In this document: positions 26,238-35,542 of the stretch, piece after piece | Layout: the number at the start of each line of letters is the position of its first letter | Position numbering within the stretch: the first letter of the stretch is position 1 | DNA from: Clostridiales bacterium | GTDB taxonomy: Bacteria > Bacillota > Clostridia > Oscillospirales > Acutalibacteraceae | Length of the DNA stretch: 64,000 nt | Direction: 5' to 3' | NCBI GenBank assembly: GCA_024690965.1 | Contig: JAILOG010000013.1 | Span: forward strand, 1 to 64,000 | Notes under the pieces: generated by a model | The model's input: only the letters and a program-made list of their open reading frames with translations | What the model was told of the DNA's origin: nothing | Databases searched by the model: none | Position numbers and translations under genes: made by a program

Positions 26238-27122
26238 TTATTTTTTGCAGATCGTCGTGTAACGATCGGGTCTTCTGTCTCTGAAGATTCCCCAGGACAG
26301 CCTTTTTTCGTCTATTTTACTCAAGTCAAATTCAGCGGTTATTATTTCGTCGTTTTCTCTGCCGGCGCAGGCCGAGATATCGCCTGTTTCGTCTGTGATA
26401 AATGATGAGCCGTAAAATACAAGAGAAGATTTTTGTCCTCCGTTCTCACCGCAGGGGGCGACATCTTCTTTGCCAACACGGTTGGCGGCAATAACAGGGA
26501 TTATATTTGCTGCGCTGTGACCCTGCATACATCTTCTCCAATGCCCCATGCTGTCACATTCGAGGATAGGCTCGCTGCCGATAGCGGTGGGGTAGAGCAA
26601 AAGCTGCGCGCCGTTTAATGTAAGCGCCCTTGCCGTCTCGGGAAACCATTGGTCCCAGCAGATACCCACGCCTATTTTGGCAAATTTAGTGTCAAACACC
26701 TTAAATCCCGTATCTCCCGGTGTAAAATAAAACTTTTCCTGATAATAGTGATCGTCGGGGATATGTGTTTTTCGGTACACACCTAAATTTGAACCGTCTG
26801 CGTCTATTACGCACACAGAATTAAAAAGTCTGTTTCCGTCACGCTCATAAAAGCTTATCGGCAAAACCGCGCCAAGCTCTTTGGCTATATTTATAAAATG
26901 CCTTACGGCGTCGTTTTCCTCTGTGGGCTTTGCGAACAAGTAGTATTCATATTGTCTCTCCTGACAAAAATACTGTCTTTCAAAAAGCTCAGGCAATAAA
27001 ATAATTTGTGCGCCGTCTTTGGCGGCTTTTCTGACAAGCTTTTCCGCAAGCGATATGTTTTCGTTTATATTATTTGTGCAGTGCATTTGTATTGCAGCTG
27101 CTTTCACTGTTTTGCCGTCCAT
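26238..27122 (-). CDS. aguB: N-carbamoylputrescine amidase
   Basis: A 294-residue nitrilase-superfamily amidase that hydrolyses N-carbamoylputrescine to putrescine, CO2 and ammonia. The catalytic triad is visible: Glu45 (LLPELFE), Lys118 (YRKTHIPD) and Cys155 (GVGICWDQWFPE). The residues DHYYQEKFYF and GHWRRCMQGHSAAN are typical of AguB rather than other nitrilases. It lies 18 bases downstream of the agmatine deiminase gene, which makes its substrate, so the two form the agmatine-to-putrescine route. No arginine decarboxylase lies in the window. Confidence 0.95.
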   Translation of the reverse strand: MDGKTVKAAAIQMHCTNNINENISLAEKLVRKAAKDGAQIILLPELFERQYFCQERQYEYYLFAKPTEENDAVRHFINIAKELGAVLPISFYERDGNRLFNSVCVIDADGSNLGVYRKTHIPDDHYYQEKFYFTPGDTGFKVFDTKFAKIGVGICWDQWFPETARALTLNGAQLLLYPTAIGSEPILECDSMGHWRRCMQGHSAANIIPVIAANRVGKEDVAPCGENGGQKSSLVFYGSSFITDETGDISACAGRENDEIITAEFDLSKIDEKRLSWGIFRDRRPDRYTTICKK

Positions 27123-27140
27123 TTTATATCAGGCGCTCCT

Positions 27141-28247
27141 TTAACAAATGATTTGTTGTGTAACGCAGTGTATGTTTCCGCCGCCCACAATTAGACTCCG
27201 GGCAGGAACGGGAACAACTTTTCTGTTCTTGCAAAGATTCGAGATTATATCAAGCGCGCGTTTGTCACTGCTTTCATTATTTCCGCCGAATTGCGGAAAA
27301 AGTATTATATCGTTCGCGAAATAAAAGTTCACATAAGAAGCCGCAAGGCGTTCTCCTGCTTCTCTTGTGTCTTCTCCTTCTTCAAAAGATAATCCGCTTA
27401 GTTCATATTCGTTTATGCAAACGGGGTTTTCGGGGATAGGCAGTTTGTGGATAATTATTTTTCTGCCCATAGCGTCGGTTGCGCTTTTAAGCGCTTGCAG
27501 ACACATTTGAGAAAGTTCATACTGTGGGTCATCAATATTGTCTGTCCATGCCAATACAACTTCGCCGGGGGCTGTAAAAGCACAAACATTGTCTACGTGT
27601 TCATTTGTTTCGTCATTATATATTCCGCGGGGCAGCCAAATTACCTTTTCGGCACCCAGATAGCTTTTAAGCTTATTCTCTATTTGTTCCTTTGTCATTG
27701 AGGGGTTTCTGCCTTTGCTCATAAGGCACGCTTCCGTGGTTATTACCGTACCCTGACCGTCACTGTGTATGGATCCGCCCTCAAGCACAAACGGTTCCGC
27801 GTCAAAACAGTCGTACCCGAGATGATCGCATAGTGCTTTGGCAAGGAAGTTATCATTCTCATAATCACGGTACAGACCGTCGTAATCTCCGCCCCAGGCG
27901 TTAAAGCTCCAGTTTATGCCGCAAACTTCGCCGATGCTGTTTTTTACAAACGTAGGGGCGGTATCTCTTGCCCAAGAATCGTCACTTTCGATATTTAATA
28001 CATCAATGTTGTCACAGCCCTTAAAAATGCCGCGAACAAAATCAAAATCTTTTTTGTTTGCGAGCATAAACACCTTTTCGTGTTTTGAAAGCTCTTTTGC
28101 CATAAGCGTAAATGTTTTTTGTGCCTCTAATGCGTTATGGGGCCAGCTGCCGGGCCTTACGGGCCAAATAAGCACTGTTGCAAAATGCGGCTCAAATTCG
28201 GCAGGCATATAAAAGCCTCTTTGGTTGGGCAAATAATCATTAATCAT
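27141..28247 (-). CDS. aguA: Agmatine deiminase
   Basis: 368 residues. The start is the ATG at 28247, 13 bases after the mutS stop and just after GAGG; the open frame extends further into mutS without support. The enzyme hydrolyses agmatine to N-carbamoylputrescine and ammonia. It has the guanidino-modifying fold motifs: WPVRPGSWPHNA near the N-terminus, WARDTAPTFV, LEGGSIHSDGQGT, THEHVDNV-like NEHVDNVCAF and the catalytic Cys361 in VGGGNIHCVTQQ. It is paired with aguB. The pathway can supply putrescine, or contribute to nitrogen and acid tolerance. Confidence 0.95.
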   Translation of the reverse strand: MINDYLPNQRGFYMPAEFEPHFATVLIWPVRPGSWPHNALEAQKTFTLMAKELSKHEKVFMLANKKDFDFVRGIFKGCDNIDVLNIESDDSWARDTAPTFVKNSIGEVCGINWSFNAWGGDYDGLYRDYENDNFLAKALCDHLGYDCFDAEPFVLEGGSIHSDGQGTVITTEACLMSKGRNPSMTKEQIENKLKSYLGAEKVIWLPRGIYNDETNEHVDNVCAFTAPGEVVLAWTDNIDDPQYELSQMCLQALKSATDAMGRKIIIHKLPIPENPVCINEYELSGLSFEEGEDTREAGERLAASYVNFYFANDIILFPQFGGNNESSDKRALDIISNLCKNRKVVPVPARSLIVGGGNIHCVTQQIIC

Positions 28248-28260
28248 AAAAACCTCATTA

Positions 28261-30882
28261 TCAAACTGTGTCCTTTGCCTGCTGACAAAGCTCATAAAGC
28301 ACCCTAAGGGCTTCTATGGGGGTAAGGGTGTTGGCGTCGATAGTTTTAAGCCTGTCTATTATTTCCGAGCCTATACCGCTCTCAAATTCAAATTGAATAT
28401 TCTCGGCTTGTTTATTTGATTTGTTTTGCGCGGATGACTGGGAAAAAGAAATTTTTTCACCTTTTTCAAGCTCCGATAAAATCTCTTTTGCTCTGAGTAT
28501 TATCGGTTGCGGAACACCCGCGAGCTTTGCTACTTCAATTCCGTAGCTTTCGTCGGCTCCGCCGGGAACTATCCTTCTCAAAAATGTAATATCAAAGCCG
28601 CGCTTTTTTACAGCTATATTATAATTCTTTACGCCGTCAAGGGTATTTTCCATCTCTGTAAGCTCATGATAGTGGGTAGCAAACAAGGTTTTCGCGCCTA
28701 ATACCTTTTTGTTTGTAACGTATTCAATAACGGCGCGAGCAATGCTCATTCCGTCGTAAGTGGAGGTTCCCCGTCCGATCTCGTCAAAAATAAGCAAGCT
28801 GTTTTTTGTTGCGGATTTAACTATATTCGCTACCTCATTCATCTCTACCATAAAAGTAGACTGTCCCGTTGTCAGGTCGTCATACGCACCTATGCGCGTA
28901 AACACGGCGTCAACTATTCCTATCTCCGCGCTTTCGCACGGAACATAGCTGCCTGCCTGCGCCATTATCGTAATAAGAGCCGCTTGGCGCATATAAGTTG
29001 ATTTTCCCGCCATATTGGGTCCTGTTATTATATTTGTTCTGTTATCGTTTGTGTCGAGATAAACATCGTTTGGAACAAACGGGGTGGTTTTTAAAATTTG
29101 TTCCGCAACGGGGTGACGGCTTTCTTTGAGTATTATTCTTCCACTGTTGTTGATTTCGGGACGGCAGTAATTGTTTTCTGCCGCGACATTTGCAAGTGAG
29201 AGCAACGCGTCTGTTACGGAGATCTGACGTGCAGTTTGTTCAATACGCGCAAGATGAGACGCGATTTGTTCAACAAATTGAATGTACAAATCGTATTCCA
29301 ACTTACAGCAGCGTTCTTTCGCTCCTAAAATAGTTCCCTCCAAGCTCTTTAGCTCTTCTGTGATATATCTTTCACAGCCTGTAAGAGTTTGTTTACGAAT
29401 GTAAGTTTCGGGGGCAAGCTCTTTGTACATATTTGAGATCTCTATATAGTATCCGAAAACCTTGTTGTAACCTATCTTCAGCTTAGGTATGCCCGTGCGT
29501 TCTTTTTCTCTTGCTTCTATTTTTGCGAGTACGGTCGCGCTGTCGTTTATTATAAGGCGCAAATCGTCTATCTCTTTATTATAACCGTCCGCGAATATAC
29601 CGCCTTCTTTTACAAGAAGACCAGCGTCTTTGCTTATGGCGGTAAGTATCATATCTTTCAGGTCCGCAAGATCGTCCGTGTTTTTATAGCAATCCCGTAA
29701 AAGTACGGACCTGCAATCTTTAAGTAATTCTTTAAGCGCGGGTATCTTTTCAAACGATTCGCCCAAAGCGTATAATTCTTTAGGCTTTACAGAGCCGTAA
29801 GAGACTTTGGTCATTATTCGCTGAATATCGCAAATAGGAGACAAAGCGTCCCCCAGATCCATTCTCAGCGGCAGATTATCTATCAGTTCCGAAATGGATG
29901 ATTGTCTGTTGATTATTGTATTGCACGCAAGCAGCGGACGCTCAAGCCACGAGCGCAACAAACGCTTGCCCATTGCGGTGTTCGTTTTGTCTATAACCCA
30001 TAAAAGGCTGCCTTCGGTTTTTCCCGTTTGCACAACGGAAAACAGCTCTAAATTTTTCCTTGTGCTGTAATCTATCTGCATAAACTGCTCGCCGTGATAA
30101 AATTTTGGTGCGGCAATTCTCTCAAGTCCGTTCATTTGCGTAATTTTGAGATATTCCATCAAGCCGGACACGGCGGCAGCGGCGCAAACGCAATTTGCGA
30201 ACTCGGAGTTTTCAAAATCAATATCTTTAAAAAAACGACCGAAATTATCATTTACGCTTTCAAATCTGTCCTCGCTGAGCGTGTGCGGGCGAATATTGAG
30301 CTTATCAAGCAGTTCTTTGCATAGCTCTTTGTTTTCGGTTGTCAAGGTATTGCATATTATTTCTGTGGGGGAATATGTAAATATCTCTCTCAAAAGGCTT
30401 TTTGTATAGTTGTTGCCCGAAACTTCGGTAGTCAGAAGTTTTCCCGTAGATACGTCGCAGAACGCCGCTCCGCATTTTTTCTCCAAAGTATACAAACTGC
30501 ATATGTAGTTGTTTTGCCCCGCGTCAAGTAAAGAGCTTTCCATAACGGTGCCCGGGGTTATTACCCTTGTTATTCCTCTTTTTACTATGCCTTTCGTTAA
30601 AGCAGGGTCTTCAAGCTGTTCGCAAATCGCAACTTTGTATCCCTTTGAGATAAGCTTCGCGATATATTCCTCACAGCTGTGATAAGGCACGCCGCACATA
30701 GGCGCGCGCTCCTCTAAGCCGCAATCTCTGCCTGTCAAAATCAAATCAAGCTCTTTTGACGCAAGCTTTGCGTCGTCAAAAAACATTTCGTAAAAGTCAC
30801 CGAGCCTGTAAAATAGAATAACATCGGGATTTTTGTTCTTTATTTCAAAATATTGTTTCATCATTGGTGATAATTCAGCCAT
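28261..30882 (-). CDS. mutS: DNA mismatch repair ATPase MutS
   Basis: 873 residues, full length. The N-terminal mismatch-recognition domain is present (MKQYFEIKNKNPDVILFYRLGDFYEMF, with the Phe-x-Glu in FYEMF). The C-terminal ABC-type ATPase has Walker A GPNMAGKST, Walker B LLIFDEIGRGTST and the ATHYHEL switch. It binds mismatched bases and recruits MutL, which is not in this window. The gene follows ylbF in a typical clostridial miaB-ylbF-mutS order, and its stop is 13 bases before aguA. Confidence 0.97.
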   Translation of the reverse strand: MAELSPMMKQYFEIKNKNPDVILFYRLGDFYEMFFDDAKLASKELDLILTGRDCGLEERAPMCGVPYHSCEEYIAKLISKGYKVAICEQLEDPALTKGIVKRGITRVITPGTVMESSLLDAGQNNYICSLYTLEKKCGAAFCDVSTGKLLTTEVSGNNYTKSLLREIFTYSPTEIICNTLTTENKELCKELLDKLNIRPHTLSEDRFESVNDNFGRFFKDIDFENSEFANCVCAAAAVSGLMEYLKITQMNGLERIAAPKFYHGEQFMQIDYSTRKNLELFSVVQTGKTEGSLLWVIDKTNTAMGKRLLRSWLERPLLACNTIINRQSSISELIDNLPLRMDLGDALSPICDIQRIMTKVSYGSVKPKELYALGESFEKIPALKELLKDCRSVLLRDCYKNTDDLADLKDMILTAISKDAGLLVKEGGIFADGYNKEIDDLRLIINDSATVLAKIEAREKERTGIPKLKIGYNKVFGYYIEISNMYKELAPETYIRKQTLTGCERYITEELKSLEGTILGAKERCCKLEYDLYIQFVEQIASHLARIEQTARQISVTDALLSLANVAAENNYCRPEINNSGRIILKESRHPVAEQILKTTPFVPNDVYLDTNDNRTNIITGPNMAGKSTYMRQAALITIMAQAGSYVPCESAEIGIVDAVFTRIGAYDDLTTGQSTFMVEMNEVANIVKSATKNSLLIFDEIGRGTSTYDGMSIARAVIEYVTNKKVLGAKTLFATHYHELTEMENTLDGVKNYNIAVKKRGFDITFLRRIVPGGADESYGIEVAKLAGVPQPIILRAKEILSELEKGEKISFSQSSAQNKSNKQAENIQFEFESGIGSEIIDRLKTIDANTLTPIEALRVLYELCQQAKDTV

Positions 30883-30919
30883 TGATGCACCTTCTTATAA
30901 TAGTCTAAATTTCAAATTA

Positions 30920-31324
30920 TCAGTGGCAACCGCCGCAGGATGCGCAATCTCCCGCGCAGGACTGCGTATAATCTGTTGTGTTGGGGTCTTCGCCCTGGGC
31001 GGATTGGTTGATTATCGCCATTACTCTCGCAAGCTTTTTGTCAAATGCTTGCTTAGCCTCGTTATATGCTGTCATATTTTCATTTCGCATAATATCAGAG
31101 TAGACCTCTCGGAGCTCTTTGTTTAACTGAGTAAGCTTTTCGGGGTCTTTATCTTCTTTTGATGTCTCGTTATTTATTGCAAGCCGCTTTAAGTTAAAGT
31201 TGCCGATAAGCTCCTGAAGGTCTTTATCGTCGTCGCATTGTTTTTGTATGTCATGAAGGTTTATATAAGCTTCATCTTTTTGTATTTGTCTGCCTATCTC
31301 ACGTGCAAGTTCTATCATATCCAT
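30920..31324 (-). CDS. ylbF: YlbF/YmcA family regulator with Cys-rich tail
   Basis: 134 residues. The start is set at the ATG at 31324 (AGAGGA upstream); the open frame runs 10 codons further. The body is a helical YlbF/YmcA domain (MDMIELAREIGRQI, LIGNFNLKRL). In Bacillus subtilis YlbF, YmcA and YaaT form a complex that carries [4Fe-4S] clusters and supports RNase Y-dependent mRNA maturation, competence and biofilm regulation. Here the last residues hold five cysteines (SCAGDCASCGGCH), consistent with a cluster ligand set. It lies 37 bases from both the miaB stop and the mutS start. The symbol reflects family membership, as YmcA is close. Confidence 0.82.
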   Translation of the reverse strand: MDMIELAREIGRQIQKDEAYINLHDIQKQCDDDKDLQELIGNFNLKRLAINNETSKEDKDPEKLTQLNKELREVYSDIMRNENMTAYNEAKQAFDKKLARVMAIINQSAQGEDPNTTDYTQSCAGDCASCGGCH

Positions 31325-31360
31325 ATTGTTATAATCCTCTTTTCTTAAAAACAATCAGTA

Positions 31361-32770
31361 TTATTTATTTACAAATTCACCCTGTAATATCCAGTTTCGG
31401 GCTTTGGTAATTTTTACATCGGCGAAAGTGCCTATAAGCGATTCGCCACCGGGCGCTTCCACGATAATATTCCCGCTTGTACGCGCGGAAAGCATACCGT
31501 TTTTCTCGTTTAAACTTTCCACAAGAACACGCTCCGTGTTGTTTACCATAGACGCGCACCTCTCTGCCGCAATGCGTTCCTGAAGCTTTAAAAGCCGTGA
31601 AAAACGCTCGCTCTTTTGCTCGTCTGTCGTGGGGTCGGGCATTTCTGCCGCGGGCGTGCCCTTACGCCTTGAATAAATGAAAGTAAACAAAGACGTAAAG
31701 CCGACTTCCTCAACAAGTGAAAGCGTTTGCTCAAAATCTTCCTCCGTTTCACCGGGGAAGCCCACAATGATATCGGATGTCAAAGAAACATCTTTTATTC
31801 TTTCTTTCGCGTAGTTTACTATGTCCAGATATTTGGCGCGGTCGTAGTGCCTGTTCATCTGCTTTAATATACGGTCGCTGCCGCTTTGAAAAGGCAAATG
31901 AAGATGTTTGCTTATGTGCTTGCTGTCGGCAATTACGTCTATGAGCTCCTTAGAACAGTCTTTTGGGTGGGATGTCATAAACCTTATAAGAAAATCGCCT
32001 TCAATGTCGTCTATCGCTTTTATAAGCTCCGCGAAGGTGTGCTTTTCTTCAAGCCCTTTGCCGTAAGAATTTACATTCTGCCCCAACAAAGTTATTTCTT
32101 TATAGCCGCTTTCCACAAGCGAACGTGCTTCGTTTAAAATATCTTCAAATTTTCGGCTTCTTTCTCTGCCTCTCGTGTAAGGCACTATGCAGTATGAACA
32201 GAAATTATCACAGCCGTACATAATTGAAAGCCATGCCTTAAAGCTTCCGTCACGCTTTACGGGTATTCCCTCATGAACGCAGAGATCGTCGTTTCCGCGC
32301 TCAAAAACACGCCTGCCGCCCGTAATGCTTTTGTAAAACATATCGGGGAATTTATGTATTGCGTGCGTGCCGAAAACAAGCCCCACAAAGGGAAAGCTTT
32401 TGTATATCCTGTTTGCTATATGCTCCTGCTCCATCATACATCCGCACAGCGCTATAAGCACTGTCGGGTGTCTTTTTTTAAGGGCTTTAAGCGCGCCCAC
32501 GTTTCCGAAGATTCTGTCCTCTGCGTGTTCACGCACGGCACAGGTGTTAAACAGAATAAAATCCGCTTCTTCTGTTTTATCTGTAAATTCAAACCCCATT
32601 TCGGAAAGCATACCTTTTATCTTTTCACCGTCGGCAACATTTTGCTGACAGCCGTATGTTCTTATGCAGGCAAGCGGTACATCTCCGCGCTTGCGGATCT
32701 GCATTATTTCTTTAGCCATTGCGATGTACTTTGCTTGCTCATTGTAGTCGTTAACGATCTTTCTTATCAA
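31361..32770 (-). CDS. miaB: tRNA-2-methylthio-N6-dimethylallyladenosine synthase
   Basis: 469 residues. The start is a TTG at 32770, 5 bases after AGGAT; the upstream ATG leads to an immediate stop. It is a radical-SAM methylthiotransferase that adds a 2-methylthio group to i6A37 in tRNA. The UPF0004 domain carries three cysteines (TYGCQQN, NTCAVREHA, CGCMMEQ), the radical SAM domain has CDNFCSYCIVPYTRGRE, and a TRAM domain lies at the C-terminus. It is the first gene of the long minus-strand run and has its own promoter 39-67 bases upstream. Confidence 0.97.
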   Translation of the reverse strand: MIRKIVNDYNEQAKYIAMAKEIMQIRKRGDVPLACIRTYGCQQNVADGEKIKGMLSEMGFEFTDKTEEADFILFNTCAVREHAEDRIFGNVGALKALKKRHPTVLIALCGCMMEQEHIANRIYKSFPFVGLVFGTHAIHKFPDMFYKSITGGRRVFERGNDDLCVHEGIPVKRDGSFKAWLSIMYGCDNFCSYCIVPYTRGRERSRKFEDILNEARSLVESGYKEITLLGQNVNSYGKGLEEKHTFAELIKAIDDIEGDFLIRFMTSHPKDCSKELIDVIADSKHISKHLHLPFQSGSDRILKQMNRHYDRAKYLDIVNYAKERIKDVSLTSDIIVGFPGETEEDFEQTLSLVEEVGFTSLFTFIYSRRKGTPAAEMPDPTTDEQKSERFSRLLKLQERIAAERCASMVNNTERVLVESLNEKNGMLSARTSGNIIVEAPGGESLIGTFADVKITKARNWILQGEFVNK

Positions 32771-32808
32771 TACTATCCTGCTTTCATAATCAAAATATCA
32801 CAATATAT

Positions 32809-32837
32809 ATGATAGCACACTCAAACCATTATTGCAA
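32809..32837 (-). promoter_or_regulatory. Promoter of the miaB gene run
   Basis: On the minus strand TTGCAA, 17 bases, TATCAT, preceded by TGC (extended -10). It is the only convincing promoter upstream of the ten minus-strand genes down to upp. Confidence 0.7.
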
Positions 32838-32883
32838 TACCTGTAAATGTCCCAAATTAATACGGTAAATAATTAATATTTAC

Positions 32884-32921
32884 AAAAAAATCCCGCGGAT
32901 TTAAAATGCAATCCGCAGGAT
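32884..32921 (-). terminator. Terminator of the htrA gene
   Basis: On the minus strand ATCCTGCGGATT pairs with AATCCGCGGGAT and is followed by a run of seven T. It separates htrA from the miaB promoter. Confidence 0.9.
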
Positions 32922-32948
32922 AAAAGTTTTAATTCTGTTTTTCAATTC

Positions 32949-34670
32949 TTAATCGAAAATATCACCGAATATATCTCCGAAAATATCATCCCAGTTGCCG
33001 TAATTATCCGAGCCGCCGTTTTGCGGAATGTCATTGTTTCCTATTCTTTCGGACAAAGAGGGAACATATTCTTCAAGTGTTATTTTAACGGTGCCTGTTG
33101 TCTTTTTGCCTATTCTTGATGTTCTTTCCAAGCCGAACTCTACAACATCGCCCACACTGTGGTTGTCGAGGATATCTTCTATCTCGTCTGCGGTGGAAAC
33201 TTTTTTGCCGTCTACAGAGGTTATCTTATCTGCTGACTGTATGCCTGCCTTGTAAGCCGCGGATGAAGAATCGACTGTATTAACATAAACGCCTGTGGAG
33301 TCTAATCCGTACATTCTCGCCATTTGCTCGGTGTTTATGTCAATAAGTGAAAGTCCGAGATAGATTCTGCCTTTAACGTAGCCGTATTCCATAAGGTCTT
33401 TTAATACTGACGATACGTCGTTTATCGGTATCGCAAAGCCCAAGCCCTCAACATCGCTGCCTGATGATTTGGCAACTACCAAGCCAATAAGCTCTCCCTG
33501 ACCGTTAAATAATCCGCCGCCGCTGTTGCCGGGGTTTATTGCAGCATTTGTTTGCATTAGGCTCATTGTGTTGCCGTCTATGTCTATATCTCTGTCAAGC
33601 GCGCTTATTATGCCTGTTGTAACGGTGCCGCCGAGCTGGCCCAAGGGGTTGCCGATGGCTATTGCGGTATCGCCGACTTTTAGCGCTTCACTGTCACCGA
33701 ATACAGCGGGGGTGAGGTCTTCGGCGTCAATTTTGATTATCGCAACGTCAAGTGTAGAGTCTGAGCCGATAAGCTCGGCGTCGTAGCTTTCGCCGTTTCT
33801 TAGAGTAACGGAGATACTGCGCGCGTTTTCGATAACGTGATTATTTGTGATAATGTAGCCGTCTTTGCTTATTATAACGCCACTGCCCGCTCCGCTTGTA
33901 ATATATTGTTGCATAAACGAGCCTGTGGCAACGGATTCGGTCGTTATTTCAACAACGCTGTCGGCTGCTTTTTCCGTTATTTCTGCCACGGAAAGGTCGG
34001 GTGTTGAGGACGCCGGAGTTGCGGAAGCGCTCTGACGTTCCACCTGATTTATCGTTAAGCCCGATGAATTGCTCTTAGACGCCTTGTTTGCAAGATAAGC
34101 TCCTCCAATACCCGCAAAGCCGGATAACAGTATGCATATCACCATAAACACGGCTGCCGAGCGAACAGTTAAGCTTTTACGCTCTTTCTTCGGCTTAGAT
34201 TGTTTTTTTGGGGCGGCACTCTGGGTTGAAGTGGGGTTTACGGGGGGAGTGTAGCCGTTTGCGCTTTGATAAGGTCTGAAATTATCATATCCGTAAGGCG
34301 CGTTGTAATTATTGAATGAATTTTCTTCGTTTTTCGGTAAGGGCGCGCTTTGACCGGGCAGGTCGTTGTAGCCGTCTCCGTAATAGCTGTCGTTTTCGGC
34401 AGATGAATAATAATCCTCGTCATATTTCCGGTAATCGGTTTCATCTGCTTTTACGGGCTCGTTTACATCCGCGCCGTCATGTGCATCATTATCAAAAGAA
34501 CCATTTTGCCTTATATTTGAGTAAGTGCTTTGCTCATTTGCAAATGCATAATCATCTGATTGCCTGTTGTTTTCGGGACGGTTATTAACTTGATTTTCCG
34601 TATTTGTATCATAAGTGCCGTTTAAAGAATTTTCGTAGTTATTCTTTCTTTCATAATTATTGTCTGTCAT
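32949..34670 (-). CDS. htrA: HtrA/DegP-type membrane-anchored serine protease
   Basis: 573 residues. A long polar, Asn/Asp/Tyr/Gln-rich cytoplasmic N-terminus (about 165 residues) precedes one membrane segment (VFMVICILLSGFAGIGGAYL). The protease domain is outside the cell and has the trypsin-like triad: His in ITNNHVIEN, Asp in DSTLDVAII and Ser in NPGNSGGGLF. A PDZ domain follows (VDSSSAAYKAGIQSADKIT). It is expected to degrade or refold misfolded exported proteins under envelope stress. GAGGTC lies upstream of the ATG. A strong terminator follows the stop. Confidence 0.93.
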   Translation of the reverse strand: MTDNNYERKNNYENSLNGTYDTNTENQVNNRPENNRQSDDYAFANEQSTYSNIRQNGSFDNDAHDGADVNEPVKADETDYRKYDEDYYSSAENDSYYGDGYNDLPGQSAPLPKNEENSFNNYNAPYGYDNFRPYQSANGYTPPVNPTSTQSAAPKKQSKPKKERKSLTVRSAAVFMVICILLSGFAGIGGAYLANKASKSNSSGLTINQVERQSASATPASSTPDLSVAEITEKAADSVVEITTESVATGSFMQQYITSGAGSGVIISKDGYIITNNHVIENARSISVTLRNGESYDAELIGSDSTLDVAIIKIDAEDLTPAVFGDSEALKVGDTAIAIGNPLGQLGGTVTTGIISALDRDIDIDGNTMSLMQTNAAINPGNSGGGLFNGQGELIGLVVAKSSGSDVEGLGFAIPINDVSSVLKDLMEYGYVKGRIYLGLSLIDINTEQMARMYGLDSTGVYVNTVDSSSAAYKAGIQSADKITSVDGKKVSTADEIEDILDNHSVGDVVEFGLERTSRIGKKTTGTVKITLEEYVPSLSERIGNNDIPQNGGSDNYGNWDDIFGDIFGDIFD

Positions 34671-34751
34671 AATATTTGACCTCGCTTTCTTTGGTTGATG
34701 GCGTTATTATAATTGCCCAAACTTAAAAAATCTTTAAAAAATGAAATTATT

Positions 34752-35363
34752 TTAATTTTTTTTGGAAAAAACACAGCCGCAATAATTCTGCCTGTAAAGA
34801 CCGTGTTCTTTGGACAATTCTATTGAACGCTTGTAGCCGTCATTTTTTTTGAAATCAGAGCACATATATTTTACGCCCACTTTGTCTTGAATATTGATTC
34901 CGATGTTGTTTATGTCACGCGCGCTCTTTAACGGACTTAAAGTGAGTGTGGTCGCGAAACAGTCAAAGCCGTTTTCTTTGGCTGTCAGCGCCGTTTTTAA
35001 AAGCCGTAGCTCAAAACACTTTAAACAGCGTTTGCCTCTTTCGGGTTCGTTTTCAAGCCCTTTTACCGTTTTGTAATACACATCGGGCTCATAATCGCCG
35101 TTTATAATGTTTATCGGCAGGGGGGAATCAAATTCCGAGATAAACCTTTCAAGTTCCGATCTTCTGTACTCATATTCTTTGTCGCTTTCAATGTTTGGGT
35201 TGTAAAAATAACACGTTATCAAAAAATAATTTGACAAATATTCAAGCACGCTGCTGCTGCACGGCGCGCAGCAACAGTGAAGCATAAGTTTTAAAGGCTC
35301 ATTTAAAGATTTTGAAAAAAGCGCGGTTTTTTCGGTTTCTTTGCTGTAATTGATACTGTTCAT
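34752..35363 (-). CDS. queH: Epoxyqueuosine reductase QueH
   Basis: A 203-residue DUF208/QueH protein. QueH is the cobalamin-independent enzyme that reduces epoxyqueuosine to queuosine in tRNA, using a [4Fe-4S] cluster and a second metal. The cysteine motifs are intact: HCCCAPC at about 29-35, RCLKC, and YCGC near the C-terminus, with YNPNIESDKEYEYR between. AAAGGA precedes the ATG at 35363. It has its own promoter. No other queuosine gene is in the window. Confidence 0.92.
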   Translation of the reverse strand: MNSINYSKETEKTALFSKSLNEPLKLMLHCCCAPCSSSVLEYLSNYFLITCYFYNPNIESDKEYEYRRSELERFISEFDSPLPINIINGDYEPDVYYKTVKGLENEPERGKRCLKCFELRLLKTALTAKENGFDCFATTLTLSPLKSARDINNIGINIQDKVGVKYMCSDFKKNDGYKRSIELSKEHGLYRQNYCGCVFSKKN

Positions 35364-35397
35364 AACCCAATTTCCTTTATATTTTGGTCCGTTGCTA

Positions 35398-35426
35398 ATG
35401 ATATCACAACAAAAACGGTTTTACAA
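35398..35426 (-). promoter_or_regulatory. Promoter of queH
   Basis: On the minus strand TTGTAA, 17 bases, TATCAT, with TGA before the -10 (extended -10). The leader is about 27 bases. Confidence 0.7.
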
Positions 35427-35465
35427 TAATAAAAAAATCAAATAATTTTTGCAAGGCTTCAAAAA

Positions 35466-35498
35466 TTGACAAATTTTACCATTTTTTAATGCTAATAT
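35466..35498 (+). promoter_or_regulatory. Possible promoter of the ParB/Noc gene
   Basis: A perfect TTGACA at 35466-35471 and an extended -10 TGCTAATAT at 35490-35498. The spacing between them is 21 bases, which is long, so either element may work without the other. Confidence 0.4.
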
Positions 35499-35542
35499 AT
35501 GTGTGTCGAAAGGACAAGCAACAAGCGCGGGGGTGAATAAAA

